DNA from: a bacterium
Lineage (GTDB): Bacteria > Zhuqueibacterota > Zhuqueibacteria > Residuimicrobiales > Residuimicrobiaceae
DNA length: 45,067 nucleotides
Reading direction: 5' to 3'
Assembly (NCBI GenBank): GCA_029554865.1
Contig: JAKPUX010000264.1
Coordinates: 1 to 45,067 of the forward strand
Below are positions 10,201-18,428 of this stretch, piece by piece (positions within the stretch are counted from its first letter, which is position 1; each line of letters begins with the position of its first letter). The translations under genes and the position numbers were made by a program. The notes under the pieces are model-generated. The model saw only the letters and a program-made list of their open reading frames with translations. It was not told the origin of the DNA and did no database searches.

Positions 10201-10324
10201 TGCGGCTGGAGAATCCGCGCGCGCCATCGAGCCTGGCGGCGGCTTGACGGGGGGCAGCGCCAATGATGAGGGGCGTGACGAGGCCCAGTAAGAGAAGCAG
10301 GGTGATCAGAGAGCGTCTTTGCAT
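7253..10324 (-). CDS. M6-like pseudopeptidase with FG-GAP propeller and type IX-style C-terminal domain
   Basis: This encodes 1023 aa. Residues 1-24 are a signal peptide. The N-terminal half follows the immune inhibitor A (M6) pattern: YDYLMVFHAGVG, then a GxWxLM-type segment GIGSWGLMDQGSYNFQG, EPSAWEKIYMGW and GSGLLIWHVDEE. Where M6 enzymes have HEFGH this protein reads LLFGS (residues 251-255), while the flanking GxPxLxD frame is kept, so zinc binding and catalysis are probably lost. Residues about 520-900 contain FG-GAP/VCBS-like repeats (DLDRNGREELYY, DIDLDGLPEIICV, DVDGDGILEMAAA). The last 90 residues (SYPNP, VRIFDLAGNLVGEL, SGVYFARV, IIKIAV) match type IX secretion or FlgD-like sorting domains. 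It is probably a secreted surface cargo. It lies directly downstream of a PorV-like gene. Confidence 0.85.
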   Translation of the reverse strand: MQRRSLITLLLLLGLVTPLIIGAAPRQAAARLDGARGFSSRSASDSLLHVLALRVEFVQDQVATTTGTGRFDYGTSTTYSLDRSPHDRSYFQHQLLALDSYFSRVSGNRLRVTGEVFPEAATEAYQLAHDMVYYSGQEDEKKQQQRWAELLRDAVQLAAAGGGIDFSRYDYLMVFHAGVGQDFAFDFDTTPYDIQSVYMDAPSLAAGLGQDPATFKGIECPGGIYLRDGIILPETQNQESYTLGLLGTMTLLFGSQIGMPSLFDTESGRAGIGSWGLMDQGSYNFQGFIPAEPSAWEKIYMGWDEALTVQSATEARIGSSRTSSVPRILKVPVTSSEYYLIENRQRDPNRDRITIGRDENGRKAEFDSTGRVVAPSGIGVLTRIDEYDFGLPGSGLLIWHVDEEVIAANLTANTVNNNRDHRGVDLVECDGAQDIGYIYSFLDAGYGTESGDWWDPWWAGNESHKIVNESDKVVFSEASIPNSGAYSGAVTRIRLDQFSPPDTVMTLRISSGLIQPGFPRLEAAGENLVPSSLALLPGPAGESGLLVAATRDGRLYGWRGDGTKPFAEGNHVIAWPLAAPASAPLFADLDRNGREELYYFSAGGDILAYDLLPRASAPGLLDLRGIYPMGDSLSMRIALTGGADPALIIGSSRGRISAIRIDPVSGSLTVAASLEGNGSAVSGLAVSPDGLIVAACDDGLITALRLDPLTLVWQKGSSLTSAQPLVADFDGVPGYEIALVGREGALARYSIDGVFQGGYQPPVALSGITAPALGDIDLDGLPEIICVAREGAAVFEYTGAMTLNYPAVSAVSDSTGKPGSPLFLRRLDNSEAWLAFAGDDGLVQAFNQHGERQPGFPLSGGISAESALLLGDVDGDGILEMAAAGKNGSLNLWDLGTARSTCTVWGEAGGAQRAFALAGASVTPVPGSDLMLAKKVFSYPNPVTEGAANIRFSLARPVERVLVRIFDLAGNLVGELSRENLLPGDHEMAWEVSKVQSGVYFARVTAQSGSDSRFEIIKIAVTH

Positions 10325-10358
10325 GGGGCGACCCGGTAAAAGACAGTGAGAGCAGGGT

Positions 10359-10389
10359 ATTATAGTGCGAAGGGCAAAAGCTTTGACAA
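10359..10389 (-). promoter_or_regulatory. Candidate promoter for the M6-like gene, inside a hairpin
   Basis: On the minus strand a consensus TATAAT (10359-10364) lies 19 nt from TTGTCA (10384-10389, 5 of 6 to consensus). Transcription would start near 10352, about 28 nt before the ATG at 10324. The -35 hexamer falls in the loop of the 10369-10402 hairpin and the -10 lies just past it. The spacing is longer than the ideal 17. Confidence 0.45.
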
Positions 10390-10402
10390 ACTTTTGCCCT
10401 TC
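10369..10402 (-). terminator. 12-bp hairpin after porV-like gene
   Basis: GAAGGGCAAAAG and CTTTTGCCCTTC form a perfect 12-bp stem with a 10-nt loop, 22 nt after the porV stop codon. No U-run follows in the minus direction, so it is a terminator or mRNA 3'-end stabiliser of medium confidence. It overlaps the candidate promoter of the next gene. Confidence 0.5.
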
Positions 10403-10424
10403 CGCGGATTGAACAAGGGAATGG

Positions 10425-11498
10425 CTAGAAGCCGATGCTCAGCGAAAAGCGCATGGTGTTGGCCAGCGGATGGCCCTCATCGGCGGAGACATAGCTGAAA
10501 TCGAAACGGTAGAGATTGTAGGCGATGCCGGCACCGAGGCTGAAATAATCCACCTTGCCATCCTGGTCCCAATAATAACCGGCGCGCAATGCAAAGAGGT
10601 CGTTGTACCAGTACTCGGCGCCGCCGCTGACGATCCCCTTGAAGACATTCTCGGTGGTGGTGTCTTTTTCACTGATGGTCTTTTTCTCTTCAAACCAGGG
10701 CGAGGTGAAGATGGCCTTGTAAAAGGGATCCGAGGTGCCATCCGAATAGCGCTTTACCATGGTCTTGTTGACATCGGCAACGAAAGTCAGCTTGTTGTAT
10801 TTATTGTTGATGGCATGAGCGGCGAATCCGACTCGGAGGTTGGTCGGCAGCGGATCAGCCTGGGCGGCGTCAATGTAGGTGATCTTGGGACCCATATTGG
10901 AGAGGTTGGCGCCGACACTGAAACGGCTGGAGACCTTGTACAGGGTGGCGAGGTCAAAGCCGAAAGCACTGGCACGGCCATCCCCCTCTTCGGAACCTGC
11001 ACCAAAGGGGGAGAGATTCGACTGGATGAAACGCGCGCCGAGGCCGACAGCCCACTTTTCGCTCAGCTGGGTGCCGTAGGTGAGTGAAACGGCGTATTCG
11101 TTGCTCGAGAACTCGCCGATGGGATCGGGACCCGATTCATCGGTGCGCGATTGCGTGCCCAGATTGAGGTAGGTCACGTTGATGCCGATGGTGCCGATGT
11201 TCTCGAAATGATGACGATAGGCGCCGAACTCATAAAAGAGATCCGTGCCGAGCTGGGGGAGCCAGTTGGTGTGCATCAGCGTGATCTCCTTGCCGCGCTG
11301 AAAGCCGAGGCCGGCCGGATTGTAATAGACCGCCGTGGCATCGTCGGCCAGAGCGACAAAGGCCTCGCCCATGCCTGCAGCGCGGGCGCCGGGCGAAATC
11401 TGCAAAAAGAGCACTGCGGATTCACTTACGGCGAGCGCGGGAACGACAGAGGCCAGTACGACAACCGCTGCGATCAGGGATTTAAAAACGTTTTTCAT
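10425..11498 (-). CDS. PorV/PorQ-family outer-membrane protein
   Basis: This encodes 357 aa. The ATG at 11498 is set by AGGAGG 5 nt upstream and opens a signal peptide (MKNVFKSLIAAVVVLASVVP). The mature N-terminus carries the family signature SPGARAAGMGEAFVALADD followed by ATAVYYNPAGL. Alternating aromatic beta-strands follow, ending FSLSIGF. PorV (LptO) shuttles type IX secretion cargo at the outer membrane in Bacteroidota, while other members (UPF0164/PorQ) are less defined. The next gene downstream has a type IX-like C-terminal domain, which supports a role in secretion or surface attachment. No other por genes occur in the window. Confidence 0.85.
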   Translation of the reverse strand: MKNVFKSLIAAVVVLASVVPALAVSESAVLFLQISPGARAAGMGEAFVALADDATAVYYNPAGLGFQRGKEITLMHTNWLPQLGTDLFYEFGAYRHHFENIGTIGINVTYLNLGTQSRTDESGPDPIGEFSSNEYAVSLTYGTQLSEKWAVGLGARFIQSNLSPFGAGSEEGDGRASAFGFDLATLYKVSSRFSVGANLSNMGPKITYIDAAQADPLPTNLRVGFAAHAINNKYNKLTFVADVNKTMVKRYSDGTSDPFYKAIFTSPWFEEKKTISEKDTTTENVFKGIVSGGAEYWYNDLFALRAGYYWDQDGKVDYFSLGAGIAYNLYRFDFSYVSADEGHPLANTMRFSLSIGF

Positions 11499-11542
11499 GA
11501 CAACCTCCTGGTGAAGACGATATCTGATCCTGAATTGAGTCC

Positions 11543-11599
11543 AAAAAAAATCCGAATGCCGGGCTTTTGATGATAGCTTCTCGCCGAACGACATTCGGA
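11543..11599 (-). terminator. Terminator-like hairpin with U8 in the porV leader
   Basis: In the minus direction TCCGAATG (11599-11592) pairs with CATTCGGA (11558-11551) and is followed at once by eight Ts (11550-11543). The loop is long (33 nt) and may fold further. It ends only about 45 nt before the porV ATG. It either stops read-through from the gcvH operon or attenuates porV transcription. Confidence 0.4.
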
Positions 11600-11615
11600 A
11601 AAGTAAAAAGCAAGA

Positions 11616-11712
11616 AGCCTATACAGAGATTCGTTAAAGCGCTCGCACAGCTAATTTTTGAGCGGATGCGTAGTCAAAAATTATGGAAATCTTTAACGAA
11701 CGGGTATAGGCT
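11616..11712. repeat. 97-bp nested palindrome
   Basis: The outer arms AGCCTATAC and GTATAGGCT (9 bp) enclose TTCGTTAAAG and CTTTAACGAA (10 bp). Inside them AATTTTTGA (11653-11661) faces TCAAAAATT (11674-11682). CGCTC (11640-11644) can also pair with GAGCG (11660-11664). The segment is AT-rich against a GC-rich background and has no coding look. It could be a structured leader, a MITE-like remnant or a protein-binding site. No second copy was noticed in the window. Confidence 0.6.
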
Positions 11713-12003
11713 CGCTCCTGTATGTTCTAACTCTGTTACGGTGTTAAAAGTTAACAACGAAAATAGAAATTTGCAAGCACTTTTTTCAGTACAGATGACA
11801 ATACAATAATCATACCAGAAGAGATGCTTCCAAGGCTGCAGAGTCCAGTGTATCCTTATAATTTGTTTATTATAGCTTTACAAGATATCTCTCTGCCGTC
11901 GCATGGTCACCCCTCTGCATCGGAGTGTCTCAAAATTGAAACAGCCGCATGACTTTCGGTCACATACACCGGATATAACCCGAAGAGAGGGGCTTTTGTT
12001 CCC

Positions 12004-12033
12004 GTCAAAACTGGCGTTTCAGCCCTGGCGCCA
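12004..12033 (-). terminator. Weak terminator candidate after gcvH
   Basis: In the minus direction TGGCG (12033-12029) can pair with CGCCA (12016-12012), followed by GTTTTGAC. The stem is short, so confidence is low. The position, 33 nt after the gcvH stop, suits the end of the long operon. Confidence 0.3.
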
Positions 12034-12065
12034 AAGCCCCCCTTCCAGTGCGGGTGGGGGTCCGC

Positions 12066-12439
12066 TTACCCGACCAGCTGCTTGTAGGCATCCGCCTTGA
12101 GCAGGTTCGCCAGCTCCCCGGCCGAGGAGAGGCGGACCTTGACCATCCATCCTTCGCCATAGGGATCCTTGTTGACGGTCTCGGGAGCGTCTGTCAGCAG
12201 GGGATTGACCTCGACAACCTCACCGGAGGCCGGCGCAAAGAGGTCAGAGACCGCCTTGACCGCTTCGATGGTGCCAAAGGCGTCGGCCTGCTTGACGGCC
12301 GTGCCCACCGCCGGCAGCTCGACAAAGACCACATCGCCCAGCTCGCCCTGGGCGTAATCGGTGATGCCGACCACGGCGACGTCGCCCTCGACGCGAACCC
12401 ATTCATGTTCATTGGTGTACAGGAGATCTTCAGGGACTG

Positions 12440-12443
<4 letters not shown>
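12066..12443 (-). CDS. gcvH: Glycine cleavage system H protein (lipoyl carrier)
   Basis: This encodes 125 aa, normal for the family. Residues 11-16 (NEHEWV) and [16 protein letters not shown] are H-protein signatures. The lipoylated lysine is K63 in [10 protein letters not shown]. The protein shuttles the aminomethyl group between the P, T and L proteins of the glycine cleavage complex in the cytoplasm. GGAGG precedes the ATG, and the start overlaps the accC stop by 4 nt (ATGA), so translation is probably coupled. No gcvT, gcvP or lpd is present nearby. Placing a lipoyl carrier at the end of a biotin carboxylase operon is unusual, and a role as lipoyl donor or scaffold is possible. Confidence 0.95.
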
Positions 12444-13801
<1,358 letters not shown>

Positions 13802-13844
13802 ATAGTTCCCTGATTAATGGTCAGAACCGGTCAGACATCCCCGG

Positions 13845-14327
13845 TCAGGAAGCAGGTTCCACCAGAAATAGAGGCTGATTGTATTCCACAGGCTGGCCGT
13901 TCTGGGCCAGTATCCTGACGATTCTGCCGCTGCACTCCGCCTCGATCTCGTTCATCAGTTTCATCGCCTCGATGATGCAGAGCACCTTGCCGGGCTCGAC
14001 CGCGTCGCCCTCGCGTATGTAGGGATCAGCCTCCGGTGCGGGCGCGCGATAAAAAGTCCCCACCATGGGCGCCTTGATCTCGACCAGGTTGCCCGGATTA
14101 TCCGCCGGCGCTGGAGTCATCGCGGCAGGGGTGTGATGGGGCAGCGGGGTTACCGCTGGCTGCGAAGCCGCGGTCACGATCTCGATGCCAGTACTTCGTC
14201 CGCTGCCCGTCCCAACGATCCCCTTGCTGATGCGGACCTTGCGCCCCCACCAGTAGGTGATTTCCAGCTCGCCGATCTGGCTCTCTTCCACTATTTTAAC
14301 CAGTTCCCTGATCTCTCTGGCACGCAT
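13845..14327 (-). CDS. accB: Biotin carboxyl carrier protein of acetyl-CoA carboxylase
   Basis: This encodes 160 aa, typical of AccB. The N-terminal helix region ([20 protein letters not shown]) is followed by a Pro/Ala-rich linker at about residues 55-80. The C-terminal biotinyl domain carries [12 protein letters not shown], whose lysine is biotinylated by BirA. AGAGGAG lies 5 nt before the ATG. The gene sits between efp and accC, an order seen in many bacteria (efp-accB-accC). Confidence 0.95.
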   Translation of the reverse strand: MRAREIRELVKIVEESQIGELEITYWWGRKVRISKGIVGTGSGRSTGIEIVTAASQPAVTPLPHHTPAAMTPAPADNPGNLVEIKAPMVGTFYRAPAPEADPYIREGDAVEPGKVLCIIEAMKLMNEIEAECSGRIVRILAQNGQPVEYNQPLFLVEPAS

Positions 14328-14354
14328 GCATACTCCTCTTGGTTGGTCGCGGGG

Positions 14355-14915
14355 CTATCGCACCCGTTCGACATAGCTCTCCGTGCGGGTATCGATCCTG
14401 AGCTTCTCGCCCTCTTCGATAAAGAGGGGAACAAGCACGGTGCCGCCGGTCTCGAGGACCGCTTTCTTGGTCGCGCCGGAGACGGTATCCCCGCGCACCC
14501 CAGGCTCCGTCGAGGTCACCACCAGCTCGACGAAATTGGGCATTTCGACGCCGATGGGATTTTCGCGATGGAGCAGGACGGTCACCGTCGCGCTCTCCTT
14601 CAAAAAACCGACGCTGGAGCCCAGCATCGCCGCCGGCACGCTGTGCTGCTCATAGGTCTCGTTGTCCATGAGCAGCAGGCTGTCACCTTCACGATAAAGA
14701 TACTGCATGGGCCGCCGCTCGAGCACGGCCTCATCCACCTTGTCGCCGCCGCGAAAGGTCTTTTCGAGGATGCGTCCGGTCTTGAGGTTGCGCAGTCGGG
14801 TGCGGACATAGGAGCCGCCGCGTCCCATCTTGAAGTGCTGGAACTCGAGCACTGCGCAGAGTTCACCCTCCAGTTCGATCACATATCCGGTCCTGAAATC
14901 AGCTGTTGTAGCCAT
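14355..14915 (-). CDS. efp: Elongation factor P
   Basis: This encodes 186 aa from the ATG at 14915. The family length and the N-terminus MATTADFRTGYVIELEGEL favour this start over the ATG at 14936. EF-P rescues ribosomes stalled on polyproline. Domain I has HFKMGRGGSYVRTRLRNL, and the tip residue aligned with the modified E. coli K34 is R32. That resembles the residue used by EarP-type EF-P, but the surrounding MGRGG does not match the usual PGRNAA context and no earP is nearby. Domain III ends RIDTRTESYVERV, as expected. Neither candidate start has ideal Shine-Dalgarno spacing. Confidence 0.95.
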   Translation of the reverse strand: MATTADFRTGYVIELEGELCAVLEFQHFKMGRGGSYVRTRLRNLKTGRILEKTFRGGDKVDEAVLERRPMQYLYREGDSLLLMDNETYEQHSVPAAMLGSSVGFLKESATVTVLLHRENPIGVEMPNFVELVVTSTEPGVRGDTVSGATKKAVLETGGTVLVPLFIEEGEKLRIDTRTESYVERVR

Positions 14916-14956
14916 ATTTTTGTCGTTCAACTCCATTCAGAATTCAATTCAACTGC

Positions 14957-16465
14957 TCAACCCCTCTTTTCCAGCAGGGCCTTGCGCTCTTCCTGCAGCA
15001 GGGCCATGATAGCGCGGGGATCGGCGCGCCCCTGCAGGCTCTGCAGGATCACCCCGGTGAAAAAGCCGGCCAGCTTGTCCTTTCCCCCCAGCCAGGCCTC
15101 GGTTTCGTCGGGATGGCTGGTCAGGGCCTCCCGTACCACCATGCGCAGCTGGTCAGTGTCGTGGATCTGGGCCCCCGCCTCTCGTTCGATCGCCTCGGCC
15201 GGGGAAAGCCCGTTCTCAAGCCCCTCCGCGAAGATTCTGCGCGCCGCCTGTTGATGGATCCGGCCCCGGCTCAGCGAATCCAGGAGCACAGCGAGGTGTT
15301 CCGGGGTCATTTTGAGCTCCAGGACTGAGCAGCCGCGCGCATTGCTGGCACGCATCACCTCGCCCATGACCCAGTTGCTGGCCAGTTTTTTATCCTCGAT
15401 GCGGGCGGCGAGACGCTCGAAATAGTCGGCCACCCCCGGATCTCCGGTCAGAAGCCCGGCGTCATAAGCCGGCAGGCCGAACTCACGCTCATAGCGCGCC
15501 TTGCGCGCCTCGGGGAGCTCGGGCATCTGCCGTCGCAGCTCCTCGACCCACTCCCCGCTGATAGCCACCGGCATGAGGTCGGGTTCGGGAAAATAACGGT
15601 AATCATGGGCCTCCTCCTTGCTGCGCATGGGCTCGGCCATGCCCCGCGCCGGGTCCCAGAGCAGGGTCTGTTGCTCGATCCGGCCCCCGGCGGCCAGCAA
15701 CGCCCCCTGCCTTGCGATCTCGAAGGCGAGGGCGCGCTCGACGTGGCGGAAGGAGTTCATGTTCTTGAGCTCGGTCTTGACCCCCAAACCGTCACTTCCG
15801 GCGGGCCGGAGGGAGATATTGGCATCGCAGCGCAGGCTGCCCTCCTCCATATTGCCGCTGCTGATGCCAAGGTAGCGCACGAGCTGGCGCAGCCGCTGCA
15901 TAAAATCGGCAGCCTCGGCGGGTGAGCGCAGATCGGGTTCCGTCACCAGCTCGAGCAGGGGGACGCCGCAGCGGTTGAGATCGAGCAGGGTTTCATCCTC
16001 GGCCACAAAGGCCTCGGCATGGATCGACCGGCCTGCATCATCTTCAAGATGGATGCGCCGGATGCGAATAGCCCGCTGCGCATCGCCCTCGCTTGTCACG
16101 GTCATGCCCCCATCGGAGGCAAAGGGCTGATCAAACTGGGAGATCTGGTAGCCCTTGGGCAGATCCGGATAAAAATAGTTCTTGCGGGCGAAGAGCGAAA
16201 CCGGATTGATCCGGCAGCCGGTGGCCAGGGCGAGCCTCGCGGCCGAGGCAAGCACCTTTTCGTTCAGCACCGGCAGCGCTCCCGGCAGCCCCAGGCAGAC
16301 CGGACAGACCTGGCTGTTGGCCTCCGCTCCGAACTGGACGCTGCAGCCGCAAAAGATCTTGCTCCTGGTCTGCAGCTGGATGTGCACCTCCAGCCCGATC
16401 ACCACCTCAAAGGGGGCGCTGACCAGACCGGGATTGCTGTGGCTGTTCGCTCCCGTCCCGTTCAT
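14957..16465 (-). CDS. gatB: Aspartyl/glutamyl-tRNA amidotransferase subunit B
   Basis: This encodes 502 aa. The ATG at 16465 overlaps the gatA stop as ATGA, and the upstream in-frame extension is arginine- and proline-rich without family similarity, so it is rejected. The core includes FEVVIGLEVHIQLQT, the Cys pairs CGC and CPVCLGLPGALPVLNE that bind zinc, and a YQISQF/RIHLEDDAG region of the kinase-like cradle. The YqeY-like tail domain is at the C-terminus. With GatA it converts Glu-tRNA(Gln) or Asp-tRNA(Asn) to the amidated form. Confidence 0.95.
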   Translation of the reverse strand: MNGTGANSHSNPGLVSAPFEVVIGLEVHIQLQTRSKIFCGCSVQFGAEANSQVCPVCLGLPGALPVLNEKVLASAARLALATGCRINPVSLFARKNYFYPDLPKGYQISQFDQPFASDGGMTVTSEGDAQRAIRIRRIHLEDDAGRSIHAEAFVAEDETLLDLNRCGVPLLELVTEPDLRSPAEAADFMQRLRQLVRYLGISSGNMEEGSLRCDANISLRPAGSDGLGVKTELKNMNSFRHVERALAFEIARQGALLAAGGRIEQQTLLWDPARGMAEPMRSKEEAHDYRYFPEPDLMPVAISGEWVEELRRQMPELPEARKARYEREFGLPAYDAGLLTGDPGVADYFERLAARIEDKKLASNWVMGEVMRASNARGCSVLELKMTPEHLAVLLDSLSRGRIHQQAARRIFAEGLENGLSPAEAIEREAGAQIHDTDQLRMVVREALTSHPDETEAWLGGKDKLAGFFTGVILQSLQGRADPRAIMALLQEERKALLEKRG

Positions 16466-17928
16466 GAGGCCTCTGCAAAGGCGCGGGCCGGGGCGTGACC
16501 CTTTTCGAGGTGGTGGCCGGCAGCCAGCAGCAGCGGCTCCGAAAATGCGGGGCCGATGAGCTGGGCCCCGATCGGGAGCCCGGCGCTGTCTCGGCCGCAG
16601 GGCAAGGCCAGGGCCGGCAGCCCCGCCATGTTGACCGAGACGGTGAAGATATCGGAGAGATACATGGCAAGGGGATCGCCCGCCTTTTCGCCGATCCGGA
16701 ATGCCGTGGTCGGGCAAACCGGCGTCAGCAGCAGATCGCAGGTCCGAAAGGCCTCGGCAAAATCGCGCTGCAGCAGGGTACGCACCTTCTGGGCCTTGCC
16801 GTAATAAGCCTCATAATAGCCGCTCGAGAGCACAAAAGTCCCGAGCATGATACGCCGCTTGACCTCCACGCCAAAACCCTCGCTGCGTGACAGGGTGTAC
16901 ATCTCCTCCAACGCCGCCGCGGCCGGGCTGCGGCGGCCATAGCGAGCCCCGTCGAAACGCGCCAGATTGGCAGAGGCCTCGGCATCGGCGATGACATAAT
17001 AGGCGGCGATGGCATAGCCGCTGTGCGGCAGCGAGACCGGCACCAGTTCGGCGCCCTCCCGCCTGAGAAAGGCGGCGCACTCCTCCACAGCGGCGCGCAC
17101 GGCGCTCTCCATCCCTGCCTGCGGGAAAAACTCCCGGGGAAGACCGATGCGCAGCCCCTTGAGATCGCGCGTCAGGGATGCCGCATAGTCCGGAACCGGC
17201 GCCATGCTGCTGGTGGCATCAGCGGGATCATACCCCGCCATGACCTGCAGGAGCTCGGCGCAGTCCGCAACCGAACGCCCCATGGGGCCGATCTGGTCGA
17301 GGGAAGAGGCAAAAGCAACCAGGCCATAGCGGGAAACGCGCCCCCAGGTCGGTTTGAGGCCGACAACCCCGCAAAAAGAGGCGGGTTGGCGGATGGAGCC
17401 CCCCGTATCACTGCCGAGAGCGGCGGTGCAGAGGCCGGCGGCAACCGCCGCAGCCGAGCCGCCTGAGGAGCCTCCGGGCACGCGCCCGGGATCGGCCGGC
17501 AGGCGCACCCCACCATAGGCCGAATTCTCGGTCGATGAGCCCATGGCGAACTCATCCATGTTGGTCTTGCCGAGAAAGATGGCATCCTCCTCGGCCAGCC
17601 TTTTCAGCACGGTAGCGGAGAAGGGCGAGTGGTAGCCCGCCAGCATGCGGGAAGCGCAGGTGGTCGGGCCGCTGCTCCAGACGATGTTGTCCTTGACGCC
17701 AAGAAAGAGGCCCGCAAGCCGGCCGGCAGTGCCCCGGGTCCGTTTGCGGTCAACGGCTGCCGCTTGCTCGAGCGCCTTCTCCGCAAAAACAGAAATAAAG
17801 GCGTTCAAATGAGCGCCTTTATCAATGTGCTGCAAATATGTTTCGGCCAGGCTCGTACAACTGATCGACCCGGCGGCGAGAAGGGGCTTGATGGATTGAA
17901 AATCGACGCTACCGGTATGCAAAAGCAT
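16462..17928 (-). CDS. gatA: Aspartyl/glutamyl-tRNA amidotransferase subunit A
   Basis: This encodes 488 aa of the amidase-signature family. The catalytic Lys-Ser-Ser triad is visible as K79 in FLGVKDN, S154 in PGGSSGGS and S178 in GSDTGGSIRQPAS. It releases ammonia from glutamine for transfer through GatB to mischarged tRNA. AAGGATA precedes the ATG. It is coupled to gatB by a 4-nt overlap. gatC, usually just upstream, is absent, and the preceding genes encode TatA-like proteins. Confidence 0.95.
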   Translation of the reverse strand: MLLHTGSVDFQSIKPLLAAGSISCTSLAETYLQHIDKGAHLNAFISVFAEKALEQAAAVDRKRTRGTAGRLAGLFLGVKDNIVWSSGPTTCASRMLAGYHSPFSATVLKRLAEEDAIFLGKTNMDEFAMGSSTENSAYGGVRLPADPGRVPGGSSGGSAAAVAAGLCTAALGSDTGGSIRQPASFCGVVGLKPTWGRVSRYGLVAFASSLDQIGPMGRSVADCAELLQVMAGYDPADATSSMAPVPDYAASLTRDLKGLRIGLPREFFPQAGMESAVRAAVEECAAFLRREGAELVPVSLPHSGYAIAAYYVIADAEASANLARFDGARYGRRSPAAAALEEMYTLSRSEGFGVEVKRRIMLGTFVLSSGYYEAYYGKAQKVRTLLQRDFAEAFRTCDLLLTPVCPTTAFRIGEKAGDPLAMYLSDIFTVSVNMAGLPALALPCGRDSAGLPIGAQLIGPAFSEPLLLAAGHHLEKGHAPARAFAEAS

Positions 17929-17952
17929 TATCCTTGCAGGTGGATGAGGCGG

Positions 17953-18153
17953 CTATTCCTGCTTGTTTTCCTTCGGGCCGACTTCGCCCCGCGAAGCGGA
18001 TTGCGAGCTGGTATCCTGGACTTCATTTGCGGCCTTTTTAAACTCGCGCAGGCCTTGCCCCATCCCTCTGGCCAGCTCGGGGATCTTTTTTGCCCCAAAG
18101 AGCAGCACCAGGATGAGGATGATAATTACCCATTCAGTCGGGCCAACGCCCAT
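17953..18153 (-). CDS. tatA: Twin-arginine translocase TatA/E-like protein (second copy)
   Basis: This encodes 66 aa. A short N-terminus is followed by the membrane helix [20 protein letters not shown] with the TatA FGxxKxPEL hinge, the amphipathic helix [14 protein letters not shown] and a charged tail. GGAGG lies just upstream of the ATG. TatA oligomers open the membrane for folded Tat substrates. It sits 30 nt after a second TatA-like gene. No TatC is in the window, and either copy could serve a TatB role. Confidence 0.9.
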   Translation of the reverse strand: MGVGPTEWVIIILILVLLFGAKKIPELARGMGQGLREFKKAANEVQDTSSQSASRGEVGPKENKQE

Positions 18154-18183
18154 AACAACCTCCAGATACGCTGTGATAAAATA

Positions 18184-18363
18184 CTATTTGCGCAGCTCGT
18201 CAGTAAGGTCAAGCTCCCGCTTGACATCATCAGTGGCTTTTTTCAGCTCGCGCATGGCTTTGCCAAGACCCCGTGCCAGTTCCGGCAGCTGTTTGGAGCC
18301 GAAGAGTATCAAGGCGACGAGAACAATCACGAACATCTCGTCTATACCTACACCGGGCAGCAT
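18184..18363 (-). CDS. tatA: Twin-arginine translocase TatA-like protein (first copy)
   Basis: This short gene encodes 59 aa (starts MLPGVGIDEMFVIVLVALI, ends DLTDELRK). GGAGGATCTC precedes the ATG at 18363. The helix VIVLVALILFGSKQLPELAR carries the FGxxxLPEL hinge. The amphipathic part GLGKAMRELKKATDDVKREL follows. It differs from its downstream neighbour in both helix and tail, so the pair is not a recent duplication. It resembles TatA more than TatB by length. Confidence 0.9.
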   Translation of the reverse strand: MLPGVGIDEMFVIVLVALILFGSKQLPELARGLGKAMRELKKATDDVKRELDLTDELRK

Positions 18364-18428
18364 GAGATCCTCCCAGAAGAGAATAGAGAAATATAGAGCA
18401 CCAACTGATCAGAAGCAAGTAAAATTGT

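Larger units (their letters stand above)
11499..12065. other. 567-bp non-coding gap between gcvH and porV-like gene
   Basis: This is the longest gene-free stretch in the window and is AT-rich between about 11,600 and 11,900. It contains the porV leader hairpin, the 97-bp palindrome and a dyad with TATAAT on the plus strand (11857-11862) and on the minus strand (11869-11874). Neither of those hexamers has a convincing -35 partner. The short open frames here show no signal peptide, domain or ribosome site, so I call no gene. Confidence 0.6.

Noticed and set aside
11567..11809. 80-codon plus-strand frame in the non-coding gap
   Set aside because: It runs through the palindrome, has no ribosome site and no recognisable domain.
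16466..16717. N-terminal extension of GatB
   Set aside because: The sequence is Arg/Pro-rich without similarity to the family and lies over gatA in another frame.
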